NCBI RefSeq assembly: GCF_028435365.1
Contig: NZ_JAGTJJ010000084.1
Location: 1-39,314 of the forward strand
Length of the DNA stretch: 39,314 nt
Direction: 5' to 3'
From: Polyangium jinanense
Lineage (GTDB): Bacteria > Myxococcota > Polyangia > Polyangiales > Polyangiaceae
The notes below the pieces were generated by a model. That model made no database searches and had not been told where the DNA came from. It saw only the letters and a list, made by a program, of their open reading frames with translations. This document shows, piece by piece, positions 15,477-23,909 of the stretch (positions are counted from its first letter, which is position 1; every line of letters starts with the position of its first letter). The translations under genes were made by a program, and so were the position numbers.

Positions 15477-18332
15477 ATGAGCCTGGCCGCGAAGCGAGAG
15501 CCCGAGGCATCGGGATCCAGTTCGGACCGCGCGAGGCCGCTCGGGCTCGGCGCCTCGAAGCCTGGACAAGGAGCCGAACGGCCGGAGGGGCGGGTCGCGC
15601 TCGCCGTCGGCGAGTCCGTGGCCGCGCTCGCGGTCGGGGCCTGCACAGCCGGATTCGTGATCGATACGCTCTTTTTGCAGCTCGAACGCCACCTCGACGC
15701 GCGGATGGCCTGCCTGTACCGACCCGGGGACGGGCGCTCGCTTCGGCTCGTCGAGCACCGCGGGGGGCCGAACAATGGCCTCTCCGGGCTCTCGGTGCTC
15801 GATCCCGTACACGGCCCGGCCCTCGCACTCGAAGCGGTCGCCATGCGGAGCTCTCGCGGTGTCGAGGTCGCGGCGCCTGAGATTGACGTGTTCGTCGATG
15901 CTCGCGCGATCGTCTCGTATTGCGACGTCATCGGCGTGATCTCGACGCCACTCGTTGCTGCAGGACAGATCCTCGGCGTGGTCACGTGTGGCATCGGGCA
16001 CGCGCTCGCGGACCTCGGCGAAGCGCAGGCTGTCCTCGTGGCGCTTGCTGCCGTCTTTGCGTGGGCCCTCGACGGGGCCCGCTCGCAGGAGCGATTGCTC
16101 GAGCACATCGACGATCTCGCGCGCGCCCAGGAGGTGCTCCGCAACGCAGAGGAGCGCTTGAACCGCACGATCGACGACGCGCCCATCGGAATGGCCGTGG
16201 TGGGCCTCGACGGCCGCTTCTTGCGCGTCAACCGCGTGCTCTGCGACATCGTCGGTTATGCACGCGAGGAGCTCGAACGCCTGCGTTTCCAGGACATCAC
16301 GCACCCTGAGGATCGCGAGGTCGACCTGGAGCAAGCCGCCCGGCTGATCCGCGGAGACGTCGAGCGGTATCAGCTCGCCAAGCGCTACGTTCGCAAGACG
16401 GGCGAGGTCGTCGACGTGATGCTGAGCGCCTCGATGGTCCGCGATGCCCGCGGCATCCCGCTGCATTACATCTCCCAGATCGAGGACATCACCGAAAAGC
16501 GGCGGATCGAGGACCGGCTGCGGCAGAGCGAGCGCAAGTACCACGCGATCTTCCACAGCGCCCGCGAGGCGATCGTCCTGCTCGACGAGCACATGCGCTT
16601 CGTCGACGCGAACCCGGCCGCGTGCGCGCTCTTCCACGAGACACGCGAGGCGCTGATCGGGCGGCGGATGACCTCCCTCGTCACGCCCACCACGGCGGCG
16701 ATGCTCGAGGCACCCTGGCAGCGCCTCTCCGTGCAGGGCGAGCTCGACCTCGAGATCACCTTGCACCTGCACGACGGCAGCATGATTCCCGTCGAGCTCG
16801 GCGCGAGGGCGCATTTCGTCCCGGGGTTTCACCTCCTCACGCTGCGCGACGTCTCGCACCGAAAGCGCACCGAGGCGGCGCTGCGCCTGAGCGAGGCACG
16901 ATTCCGGTTCCTCGCCGAGAATGCGTCCGACGTCGTGTATCAAGTCTCCTTCAAGCCCTACCGCCGGTTCGAATACGTGAGCCCTTCCGTGCTCGCGATG
17001 ACCGGCTATCCCGTCGAGCAATGGTACGCCGACCCCGATCTCGGCGCGAAGATCGCGCATGAGGACGATCGGGAGACCTATGCTCGGTTCCGGAAGGACC
17101 CGAACGCCGAATCGCTCATCATGAGGTTTTATCGGAAAAACGGTGAGCTCGCGTGGGCGGAGAGCAAGGGCACGACCATCCGGGACGAGCTCGGCGCTCC
17201 GATCGGGCTCATCGCCGTCGCGCGTGACATCACCGAGCGAAAGCGGGCCGAAGAGGAGCGCGAGCGGCTGCTCGCGCAAATGGAGGCGGATCGGAGCCGG
17301 CTGCTCAGCGTGATCGAGCACTCGCCCGTGGGGATCGTGCTGGCCGTCGGGCCGAAGGGGGAGCGCACCATGGCGAACCGAAGGGCCGCGGAGATCCTGG
17401 GCCGACCGCCGCGCCCGGACGAGGTTTCGTCGTCGTATCTCGCGCCGCTCTGCGATCCGTCCGGAAAAACCCTCCCCCCGGAAGAGCATGCCATGGCGCG
17501 CGCGCTGCGCGGCGAGGAGACGCGCGGCCGCGAGCTCGTCGTATGCCGCCCGTACGAGCAAGGGCTGCCGGTGCTCGAGAGCGCGGGCCCCATTCGCGAC
17601 GCGCATGGCCATGTGCTCGGCGCCATTGCGACGTACGAGGACATCACGCGCCTCAAGCGGCTGGAGCAGCTACGCGACGAGTGGAGCTCCATCGTGGCCC
17701 ACGAATTACGCCAGCCCCTCACGGCCATCGCCAGCCACGCGGCGCTGCTCGCCCGCACCGAAGAGCCCACCCAGAAGCGGCGCGCCGAGAACATTTCCCA
17801 GAGCGCCGCGCGCCTCAACCGGCTGATCGGCGATCTGCTCGACACCACGCGCATCGACGCGAAGCAGCTCGAGCTCGCGCTGGAGCCCACGGATTTGCCT
17901 TCGCTCGTACGGGGCGCCGTCGAGCGCGCCTCCCTCGGAGGCCGAGGCGTCGTCGAGGTCGTGGGGGATGTCCCGCGTGCCCTCGCAGATCCCACGCGTA
18001 TCGAGCAAGTGCTCGGGAATCTCCTCTCGAATGCGGTGAAATATGGCGCGCCCGATGCGCCGATCCACGTCTGGGTCGAGGGTACGGAGGAGGGGGCCCG
18101 GATCTCGGTGCACAACCAGGGCGCGTGTATCCCCGCGGAGGACATCCCGCGCCTCTTTCAGCGATTTCGGCGGCTGCACAAGGGGCCCGTCCTCGGGGTG
18201 GGCCTCGGCCTTTATGTTTGTCGGGGCATCATCGAGGCGCATGGCGGCCGGATCTGGGTCGAGAGCGACGACGCGGGGACGACGTTCCGATTCACGGTGC
18301 CGGGCGCGGAGAGCGAGGCCGCGTGGGGATGA
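15477..18332 (+). CDS. GAF-PAS4 sensor histidine kinase
   Basis: The 951-residue cytoplasmic product contains a GAF-like domain (about 45-205) and four successive PAS domains (about 215-340, 345-465, 470-600, 610-735; each ends in a DITE/DVSH/DITR-type PAC motif such as IEDITEKRR, VARDITERK and YEDITRLKR). A HisKA with the His in SSIVAHELRQPLTAI and a HATPase_c with NLLSNAVKYG and VGLGLYVCRGII follow. There is no membrane segment, so signals are probably soluble ligands or redox state read through PAS/GAF. The normal G1 Asp position is altered (SVHNQGACIPAED in place of D-x-G-x-G-I), which may weaken ATP binding or kinase activity. GGAGGA lies 12 nt upstream of the ATG. Confidence 0.92.
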   Translation: MSLAAKREPEASGSSSDRARPLGLGASKPGQGAERPEGRVALAVGESVAALAVGACTAGFVIDTLFLQLERHLDARMACLYRPGDGRSLRLVEHRGGPNNGLSGLSVLDPVHGPALALEAVAMRSSRGVEVAAPEIDVFVDARAIVSYCDVIGVISTPLVAAGQILGVVTCGIGHALADLGEAQAVLVALAAVFAWALDGARSQERLLEHIDDLARAQEVLRNAEERLNRTIDDAPIGMAVVGLDGRFLRVNRVLCDIVGYAREELERLRFQDITHPEDREVDLEQAARLIRGDVERYQLAKRYVRKTGEVVDVMLSASMVRDARGIPLHYISQIEDITEKRRIEDRLRQSERKYHAIFHSAREAIVLLDEHMRFVDANPAACALFHETREALIGRRMTSLVTPTTAAMLEAPWQRLSVQGELDLEITLHLHDGSMIPVELGARAHFVPGFHLLTLRDVSHRKRTEAALRLSEARFRFLAENASDVVYQVSFKPYRRFEYVSPSVLAMTGYPVEQWYADPDLGAKIAHEDDRETYARFRKDPNAESLIMRFYRKNGELAWAESKGTTIRDELGAPIGLIAVARDITERKRAEEERERLLAQMEADRSRLLSVIEHSPVGIVLAVGPKGERTMANRRAAEILGRPPRPDEVSSSYLAPLCDPSGKTLPPEEHAMARALRGEETRGRELVVCRPYEQGLPVLESAGPIRDAHGHVLGAIATYEDITRLKRLEQLRDEWSSIVAHELRQPLTAIASHAALLARTEEPTQKRRAENISQSAARLNRLIGDLLDTTRIDAKQLELALEPTDLPSLVRGAVERASLGGRGVVEVVGDVPRALADPTRIEQVLGNLLSNAVKYGAPDAPIHVWVEGTEEGARISVHNQGACIPAEDIPRLFQRFRRLHKGPVLGVGLGLYVCRGIIEAHGGRIWVESDDAGTTFRFTVPGAESEAAWG

Positions 18333-18453
18333 GCCCGGCGGGGGTGCTGAGCATGGGTCTCATCTGGGAGGCGCTTCGCTGGGGCGTTGCCCCAGGCCCC
18401 ACCAGGGGCTATCCGCCCCTGGACCCGGACCAGCGCAAGCGCTGGACTCGGGG

Positions 18454-18484
18454 TCGATGACCTGCGCGATGCGCAGGTCATCGA
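18454..18484. repeat. Perfect 14-bp hairpin 1
   Basis: TCGATGACCTGCGC, loop GAT, then GCGCAGGTCATCGA. It marks the inner end of dispersed-repeat copy A. Confidence 0.9.
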
Positions 18485-18571
18485 ACAGGCCGAGGCAAGA
18501 CTGGCGAAGGCCCTGCTAGCCAAGACAGCCGCGCTGCCATTTCAATCGGCAACGCTGTCTCACCGGCCTGT

Positions 18572-18602
18572 GGGAAGAACTGCGCATCGCGCAGTTCTTC
18601 CC
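18572..18602. repeat. Perfect 14-bp hairpin 2
   Basis: GGGAAGAACTGCGC, loop ATC, then GCGCAGTTCTTCCC. Its stem length and GCGC-closed 3-nt loop match hairpin 1 although the outer stem sequences differ, so the shape is conserved rather than the sequence. It marks the inner end of copy B. Confidence 0.9.
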
Positions 18603-18706
18603 CCTGAGGTCCAGGGCTTGCCCTGGTTCGGGTCGAGGGGCGAATAGCCCCCGCGGGGTCCGGGGCAGCGCCCCGGCACGGCGGCCCCAAGAAGAGACCA
18701 ATGCTC

Positions 18707-18840
18707 GATCCCCCTCGACGGGGACCCGGAGACGTGCAATGTTGTCCGCGCGTTCGCAAGGGTGCAGCGATGGGCGCTGCAGGACCGAGGATGGTCGGGC
18801 CGCCATCCCAGCCGGTGATTCCGCCGGTGAGGGATAGTGC
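18707..18840 (+). other. Leader of nhaA
   Basis: This short untranslated stretch contains a GGATGG/CCATCC hairpin (18789-18794 with 18803-18808) and CCGGTG/CGCCGG pairs just before the GAGGGA ribosome-binding site of nhaA. Some nhaA genes are controlled by sodium-sensing leaders, but nothing here is recognised as one of the described motifs. Confidence 0.3.
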
Positions 18841-20262
18841 ATGTCGATCAAGAGCTCATCGGGGCCGCGCTCCCTGCCTTCGTCGCCTCCCGAGGCTTGG
18901 GAGCCGCTCTTGCGCCTCACGCGGCTCGCGGGCCGACCGCTCGAGCGTTTTCTGCGGATCGAGGCCGCGAGCGGCATCCTGCTGCTCGTCGCGGCGGCCG
19001 TCGCGCTCGTCTGGGCAAACTCGCGGTGGGCCGAGAGTTATTTCCAGCTCTGGCATACCCCGCTTGGGATCCGCATCGGCGGATTCACGTTCGAGCGGAC
19101 GCTCGAGTGGTTCGTCAATGACGGCCTGATGGTGATCTTCTTTTTCGTCGTGGGGATGGAGATCCGCCGCGAGATGCACCACGGCGAGCTCTCCGAATGG
19201 CGACGCGCGGCCTTGCCCGCCGCGGCGGCGCTCGGCGGCATGCTCGCGCCGGCGGCGCTTTACCTGGCCATGGCCGGGGCCCCCGCGACCCGTTCGGGCT
19301 GGGGCGTCCCGATGGCGACGGACATCGCTTTCGCCGTCGGGATTCTCACGCTGCTCGGCAAGCGTGTTCCGGCGGCGCTGCGTGTGCTTCTGCTCGCGCT
19401 CGCCGTCATCGACGACCTCGGGGCCATCGTCGTCATTGCGCTCTTTTATTCGTCGGGAATCGCCGTCTCGGGGCTGCTCGTCGCCGCGGCAGGGTTTGGC
19501 GGGGTGTTCCTGATGCAGCGGTTCGGCGTGCGCGCGAAGCTAGCGTATGTCCTGCCGGGCATCGTCGTGTGGGCCGGCATTTATGCGGCTGGCATTCATC
19601 CGACGATCGCTGGCGTGCTCGTCGGGCTCATGACCCCGGTGCGCGCGTGGCTCGGGCCGGACGGGTTCGTCGCCTCCGTCCGCGAAGAGCTCGAGCACCT
19701 CGGAAAAAAAACGCCGGATGCGCTCTCGTCCCACGCGCTCGCGGAGACCTTGCGGCACGTGGACGTCGCGCGCCGTGAAGCGATGTCGCCCGTCGAGAGC
19801 CTGATCGCGACTCTGCATCCCTGGGTGGCCTTTGGCATCATGCCTGTATTCGCGCTCGCGAATGCAGGGGTGCGCGTGACGGGAGGATCGCTCGATCCCG
19901 CCTCGTGGCGTGTCCTTGCCGCCGTCATGGTGGGGCTCATCGTGGGCAAGCCGATCGGCGTGCTGCTCGCGAGCTCGATTGCGCTGCGCCTGCGGCTCGC
20001 GACGCTGCCTTTGGGAATGCGCTTGCGTCACCTCGTCGTGCTGGGGGTCGTCGCGGGCGTCGGGTTCACGATGGCGCTTTTTATTGCGCAGCTCGCGTTC
20101 TCGGACGCGTCGCTGCTCGCCGCGGCGAAGCTTGGCGTGCTCGCGGCGAGCGGAGGCGCGGCAATCGTCGGCCTCGTCCTCGGCCGGCTGCTACTCGCGC
20201 CCGTGGGGGCGGCGGGCTCCGCGCAGACGGCCGACGAGGCGGAAAGCTCGACCGTGGCGTGA
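18841..20262 (+). CDS. nhaA: Na+/H+ antiporter NhaA
   Basis: The 473-residue inner-membrane protein exchanges Na+ for protons and serves in pH and salt homeostasis. The family signature is intact: VNDGLMVIFFFVVGMEIRRE near residue 98, MATDIAFAVGILTLLGKRVP, and the paired ion-binding aspartates in LALAVIDDLGAIVVIALFYS near 185. Later PVFALANAGV and GKPIGVLLAS segments match the unwound-helix region. It is longer than the E. coli protein (388), mainly through a 40-residue cytoplasmic N-terminal extension, an internal loop between helices VIII and IX (about 270-315) and a disordered tail. GAGGGA lies about 6 nt upstream of the ATG. Confidence 0.96.
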   Translation: MSIKSSSGPRSLPSSPPEAWEPLLRLTRLAGRPLERFLRIEAASGILLLVAAAVALVWANSRWAESYFQLWHTPLGIRIGGFTFERTLEWFVNDGLMVIFFFVVGMEIRREMHHGELSEWRRAALPAAAALGGMLAPAALYLAMAGAPATRSGWGVPMATDIAFAVGILTLLGKRVPAALRVLLLALAVIDDLGAIVVIALFYSSGIAVSGLLVAAAGFGGVFLMQRFGVRAKLAYVLPGIVVWAGIYAAGIHPTIAGVLVGLMTPVRAWLGPDGFVASVREELEHLGKKTPDALSSHALAETLRHVDVARREAMSPVESLIATLHPWVAFGIMPVFALANAGVRVTGGSLDPASWRVLAAVMVGLIVGKPIGVLLASSIALRLRLATLPLGMRLRHLVVLGVVAGVGFTMALFIAQLAFSDASLLAAAKLGVLAASGGAAIVGLVLGRLLLAPVGAAGSAQTADEAESSTVA

Positions 20263-20294
20263 CGCTTGAATGAGGTGTCGAGCGGGAAGCGTGC

Positions 20295-21818
20295 TCAGGG
20301 GGCGAGCCAGGTGACGAAGAAGCTGCTTGGTCCGGGGGGGAGGATGTCGTTGTGCACCTTCGGCGCCCCGTTGAAATCAATGGCGGCGTTGCTCCCCGTG
20401 AGGACGACACGCCCGGTTTGGTCCATACGAAGCGCCATGGCCTCGTCATCGATCTGCGTGCCGAAGTGCTGATTCGCGAGCCAGCCGCCGGAGGGATCGT
20501 ACTTCGCGAGGAAAACGTCGTACGCGTCGGTCACGAGCGGACCGCCGCCGAGGTCGACGCTCCCGGCATACGTCCCCCCGACGATGATGTTGTCGGCGCT
20601 GTCCACGTCGACCAACGCGTTCCGTATCAACGTGCTCTCGGTCAAGCCGATGAGGCCTCGGCTCCAGAGGTGATTGCCCGAAGGATCGTATTTGGCAATG
20701 AACGCGTCGGCATTGCCGTCGGCGACGATCGGACCCCCCCCTGCATCCACGTGCAGGGCGAACTCCGCCGAGAGGATGATGTTGTCGGCGCTGTCCACGG
20801 CGACGTCGTACGCCAAGCCCCTGCCGGGACCCCCGAAGCTCCGGCTCCAGAGGTGGTTGCCCGAACCGTCGAATTTCGCGAGGAAGGTATCGTGATCGCC
20901 TTCCGACGTGAGCTGCGGTCCGCCGAAATGGGTCGCCCCCTGGAAGCTGCCGGTGAGGACGACGTTGTCCGCGCTGTCGACGGAGAGTGCCGTGCTCAGC
21001 GTGTTTCCGAAGCTCTTGGCCCAGACGACATTGCCGTTCGGGCTCAGTTTCATGAAGAAGGCGCTGATCTCGCCCTCGACGTGGAGCGTCGTGCCGATCT
21101 CGTCGAAGGTCATGTCACTCCCTTCGGGAGAGCCGGGCTGCATGGAACCCGTGACGAAGATATCCCCGTCGCTGTTCGTGACCACGTCGAAACCCCTCTG
21201 ATCGGACGGGGTAGAGAAGACGCGCGTCCAGAGAACGTTTCCGTTCGGATCCAGCTTCGTGATGAGGAGGTCGTGGTCGACCGGGGAGCCGGGGGGCAGG
21301 CCGTCGCAGAGGACGCCGCCGAAGACATAACCGGCCACGATGACATTGCCGTTCGGGTCGAACGCGACCCCGTACCCTTCGCCGTTCCTCACGTGGAGCT
21401 GCCTGATCCAGAGCGGCTTGCTTTCCGCGTCGAGCTTCGCGACGAAGACGTCCGGCCCCGTGTCGTACGCGTGGACGGGCGGAACGTCGCCGAGGTTGAG
21501 GACGCCCGAAAAACTTCCGGTGACGGCCACGTTGTTCGCGTGGTCGACCGCGATGTCCCAGCTCATCTGCAAGGGCGCGGCCCCTGGGCTCTGAACGCCT
21601 TCGTTGCACCAATTGCCGGCGGCGCCGCTGCCGCCGCTGCCGCCGCTGCCGCCGCTGCCGCCGGCACCGCCGCTGCCGCCGGCACCGCCGCTGCCGCTGG
21701 GTTCCGGCGCCACCGAGGAATCGCCGGTCCCCTCCCCGCCCATGCCGCAGGATGCCGTCCCGAGCATGCAGGGCAGGAGCAGGAGCGCGCCGGTCAGGCC
21801 GAGAAATGAATGTTTCAT
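20295..21818 (-). CDS. SBBP beta-propeller repeat lipoprotein
   Basis: The 507-residue product has a lipoprotein signal (MKHSFLGLTGALLLLPCMLG then TASC), a long Gly/Ser-rich linker (about 35-70) and then repeated propeller blades. Each blade carries a motif of the type DSADNVVLTGSFQG...FLAKFDGSGNHLWSRSFG; about seven copies are visible with the family-typical D-x-x-x-N-V/I-x-x-x-G-x-F/Y pattern. This is the SBBP (beta-propeller) repeat common in myxobacterial surface proteins. The start at 21818 has GGAGG 6 nt upstream and is preferred over 21851. Binding partner is unknown. Confidence 0.88.
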   Translation of the reverse strand: MKHSFLGLTGALLLLPCMLGTASCGMGGEGTGDSSVAPEPSGSGGAGGSGGAGGSGGSGGSGGSGAAGNWCNEGVQSPGAAPLQMSWDIAVDHANNVAVTGSFSGVLNLGDVPPVHAYDTGPDVFVAKLDAESKPLWIRQLHVRNGEGYGVAFDPNGNVIVAGYVFGGVLCDGLPPGSPVDHDLLITKLDPNGNVLWTRVFSTPSDQRGFDVVTNSDGDIFVTGSMQPGSPEGSDMTFDEIGTTLHVEGEISAFFMKLSPNGNVVWAKSFGNTLSTALSVDSADNVVLTGSFQGATHFGGPQLTSEGDHDTFLAKFDGSGNHLWSRSFGGPGRGLAYDVAVDSADNIILSAEFALHVDAGGGPIVADGNADAFIAKYDPSGNHLWSRGLIGLTESTLIRNALVDVDSADNIIVGGTYAGSVDLGGGPLVTDAYDVFLAKYDPSGGWLANQHFGTQIDDEAMALRMDQTGRVVLTGSNAAIDFNGAPKVHNDILPPGPSSFFVTWLAP

Positions 21819-21978
21819 AAGGAGCCTCCAGGAAACGAGCCCCGAGGGCACACGCGCGCCCTCGAGAAAACCAAGCGTGCCGTCTGAACGCGCGTGGTAC
21901 GCGAGCCAGACTACACGACTCGGAGGCTAGTCGTGCTCCTCTCTCGTTGTAAATGTGCGCTGGGCGTTGTAAACGTGC

Positions 21979-23313
21979 TTACAGCAAGACCCACGACCCG
22001 TGGAATCCGAAGGGGACGCGTTGGGGCAATCGGACGCGCGCCACCGGGGCCGCGCCGAAGTTCTTGGCGTCCAAAACGACGAGATCGCTGCCGTCGCGCT
22101 CGCCGTCGTAGACGATGCTGAGCAAAAAGCCCGCGTCTTCGGACGGATCGCCGCTCCGGGGGGCGAAGACGCACTCGCCGGGCACTTGCCGCGGCCCGAG
22201 CTCTTGCGCGACCGAGCCGCCCGTCGCCGCGTCGTACCGGCGCAAGACCGTGCCCGTCGGGACGCCGCCCACGAAATCCCGCATTTCGACGACATACGTG
22301 TAGCGATGTGGTTCTCCCGTGCGGCGGTCGTCGATGCGAGGAAAATCGACCACGCGCTCGTCGATCGCCCCTTCGCGGGTGCGGCCGGAATCGAGGTGGA
22401 TCTCCCAGCGATAGAGAAACGGCGGGACTTCGAAGCGCGTGGAGCGGGCGCCCGTGAGGACGATCGTTCCGTCGCGCTCGAATGCATTGGCGGTATGACT
22501 GAGGTACCCGGGCTCGAACTCGAACCAGCGCACCGCCCCTCCCGCGCGCGGCACCACGCCGATACGCGCCGTGTGGGTATCGCTCCACGCGAAGGGCATT
22601 CCATCGCCCCAGTCCCGCGTCATCCGGAGGGGAGAATCGAAGAACACCGCGTATTGCTCCGTGATGGCGAAGTCGTGCATGAAGGAGGGACCGTCGACCT
22701 CGATCTCCCGCTTCGTGATCACCCGGCCCGCCGCGTCGGCGATATAATACGTCAAGAAGGGCGGCATTGGCTGGTAGCCGATGAAGTGGAGCTCGCCCGT
22801 CCGGGGACAACGTTTCGGGTGCGCCGTCATCGGCGTGTCCACGGCCCCGCCGAAATCGAAGGGCCCGACCGTCGAGAGCTCCTGATCGAGCTGCATCGGC
22901 AGCGCGGCCTCGACCATCGAGAGGATGCGGCCCGCGTGCTCGATGACGTGGGTATTCGACGTGCCGCCGCCGCGGAGCCGCCTCGCCCGGGCCACACGCG
23001 CGTCCTCGCCTTCCTTGGGCGTGAGGTCCGTCCCGTGAAACCTTGCGCTCCGTACGTAGCGATTCCGGTACCAGCGTGCCTTTCCGCCTTCGAGGTGGAC
23101 GCCGTGCACCATCCCGTCGCCGAACCACCAATGGCCGGAGGGGCCATCCTTCGGATTGGGGCCGTTGCGCAAATAGGTTCCGCTGAGCTCGCGCGGCACC
23201 TCGCCCACCACGGGCAGATCGTGCGTGGTCACCTCGGCTGTGACCGGGGCGAAGGGACCGCGCAGCCAGAACGGCTGCGCAGGAGAACGAGCGCTCTCTT
23301 CACGGGTAGACAT
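21979..23313 (-). CDS. Carotenoid cleavage oxygenase (RPE65/CCD family)
   Basis: The 444-residue product is a seven-bladed Fe(II) oxygenase that cleaves carotenoids, apocarotenoids or related stilbene-type alkenes with O2. The four iron-binding histidines are in place: TAHPKRCPRTGELHF, PSFMHDFAITEQYAVFF, PGYLSHTANAFERDG, and the C-terminal GFHGSW. The N-terminal motif LSGTYLRNGPNPKDGP is also diagnostic. There is no signal peptide, so it is cytoplasmic or membrane-associated. GGGGAG precedes the ATG. It is divergent from a MarR regulator, and the shared intergenic region holds two matched palindromes, so substrate-responsive repression is likely. Confidence 0.94.
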   Translation of the reverse strand: MSTREESARSPAQPFWLRGPFAPVTAEVTTHDLPVVGEVPRELSGTYLRNGPNPKDGPSGHWWFGDGMVHGVHLEGGKARWYRNRYVRSARFHGTDLTPKEGEDARVARARRLRGGGTSNTHVIEHAGRILSMVEAALPMQLDQELSTVGPFDFGGAVDTPMTAHPKRCPRTGELHFIGYQPMPPFLTYYIADAAGRVITKREIEVDGPSFMHDFAITEQYAVFFDSPLRMTRDWGDGMPFAWSDTHTARIGVVPRAGGAVRWFEFEPGYLSHTANAFERDGTIVLTGARSTRFEVPPFLYRWEIHLDSGRTREGAIDERVVDFPRIDDRRTGEPHRYTYVVEMRDFVGGVPTGTVLRRYDAATGGSVAQELGPRQVPGECVFAPRSGDPSEDAGFLLSIVYDGERDGSDLVVLDAKNFGAAPVARVRLPQRVPFGFHGSWVLL

Positions 23314-23334
23314 GTGTTTCTCCCCTGGCAGTTG

Positions 23335-23348
23335 GTTGAGTCCTCAAC
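23335..23348. promoter_or_regulatory. Putative MarR operator 1
   Basis: GTTGAG-TC-CTCAAC is a perfect 6+6 palindrome in the divergent intergenic region, 22 bp from the carotenoid oxygenase start. It shares TTGAG-NN-CTCAA with the site at 23383. Dimeric MarR regulators bind palindromes of this size beside their own gene. Confidence 0.7.
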
Positions 23349-23382
23349 TATCATCCGTGCCCGACCTCTGCAAGAGATTTAT

Positions 23383-23394
23383 TTGAGAACTCAA
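23383..23394. promoter_or_regulatory. Putative MarR operator 2
   Basis: TTGAG-AA-CTCAA is a perfect palindrome matching operator 1 with centres about 47 bp apart, 15 bp before the marR start. Binding here would block the regulator's own translation start region. Confidence 0.7.
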
Positions 23395-23408
23395 CAAGAG
23401 AGAGGAGC

Positions 23409-23831
23409 ATGTCTGCCTACCACCTGACGTTCATGTTCGACCTGAACCGGGCGCACGCGACCACGATCCGCCGCTTCGACGCCTCGCTCGGCCAGGTGCA
23501 CGGCATCGGCCTCAACGACCTGCACCTGCTCCAGGTGCTCGACCAGGCGCCCGGTCGCAAGCTCAGGCGAACCGATCTGGCCCAGCAGCTCGGCGTGACG
23601 GCCTCGGGCGTGACCTGGATGCTCCGCCCGCTGACGCAGCGCGGCCTCATCACGAGCCAGCCGAGCGAGGACGATGGTCGCGTCACGTTCGCGGTGCTCA
23701 CCGAAGCCGGGCGTCAGCTCGTCGCGGATGCCGTGCCGACAGCACGACGGATTGCGGCCGATCTTCTGGGCCCGGAATCCAGCAAAGAGGAGCTCACGCG
23801 GGTGGCGGCCGTGATCGCGCGCCTCGCTTGA
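23409..23831 (+). CDS. MarR-family transcriptional regulator
   Basis: The 140-residue product has the winged-helix core of MarR: LHLLQVLDQAPGRKLRRTDL, the recognition helix region ASGVTWMLRPLTQRGLI, and the wing PSEDDGRVTFAVLTEAGRQL. A small ligand usually releases such dimers from DNA. It has a strong GAGGAG ribosome-binding site. Its position divergent to the carotenoid oxygenase, with two palindromes in between, makes that gene and itself the likely targets. Confidence 0.92.
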   Translation: MSAYHLTFMFDLNRAHATTIRRFDASLGQVHGIGLNDLHLLQVLDQAPGRKLRRTDLAQQLGVTASGVTWMLRPLTQRGLITSQPSEDDGRVTFAVLTEAGRQLVADAVPTARRIAADLLGPESSKEELTRVAAVIARLA

Positions 23832-23909
23832 GGCGGACGCCGCGCGCGTCGCACGAATTCTTCCCCAGGAAAGCTCCCACGAACGCGCGGCGGTGCGGTA
23901 CGCTGGGGC

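Larger units (their letters stand above)
18348..18706. repeat. Composite MITE-like inverted repeat (dispersed repeat copies A and B)
   Basis: Copy A (18348-about 18452, plus) and copy B (about 18603-18706, minus) are inverted relatives. Each starts from a TGAGCATTGGTCTCAT-type box and contains GGGGCGYTGCCCC and a GGGGGCTATYCGCCCCT-type segment. Between them lie two perfect 14-bp-stem, 3-nt-loop hairpins (18454-18484 and 18572-18602), both closed by GCGC, and a core with nested pairs ACAGGCCG/CGGCCTGT and AGACAGC/GCTGTCT. The whole 0.36-kb element can fold on itself. A third copy lies at 39015. It has no open frame of note. Confidence 0.85.

Noticed and set aside
18707..18840. Sodium riboswitch upstream of nhaA
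   Set aside because: Only a short hairpin is visible; it does not match a motif I can recognise, so it is reported only as a leader.
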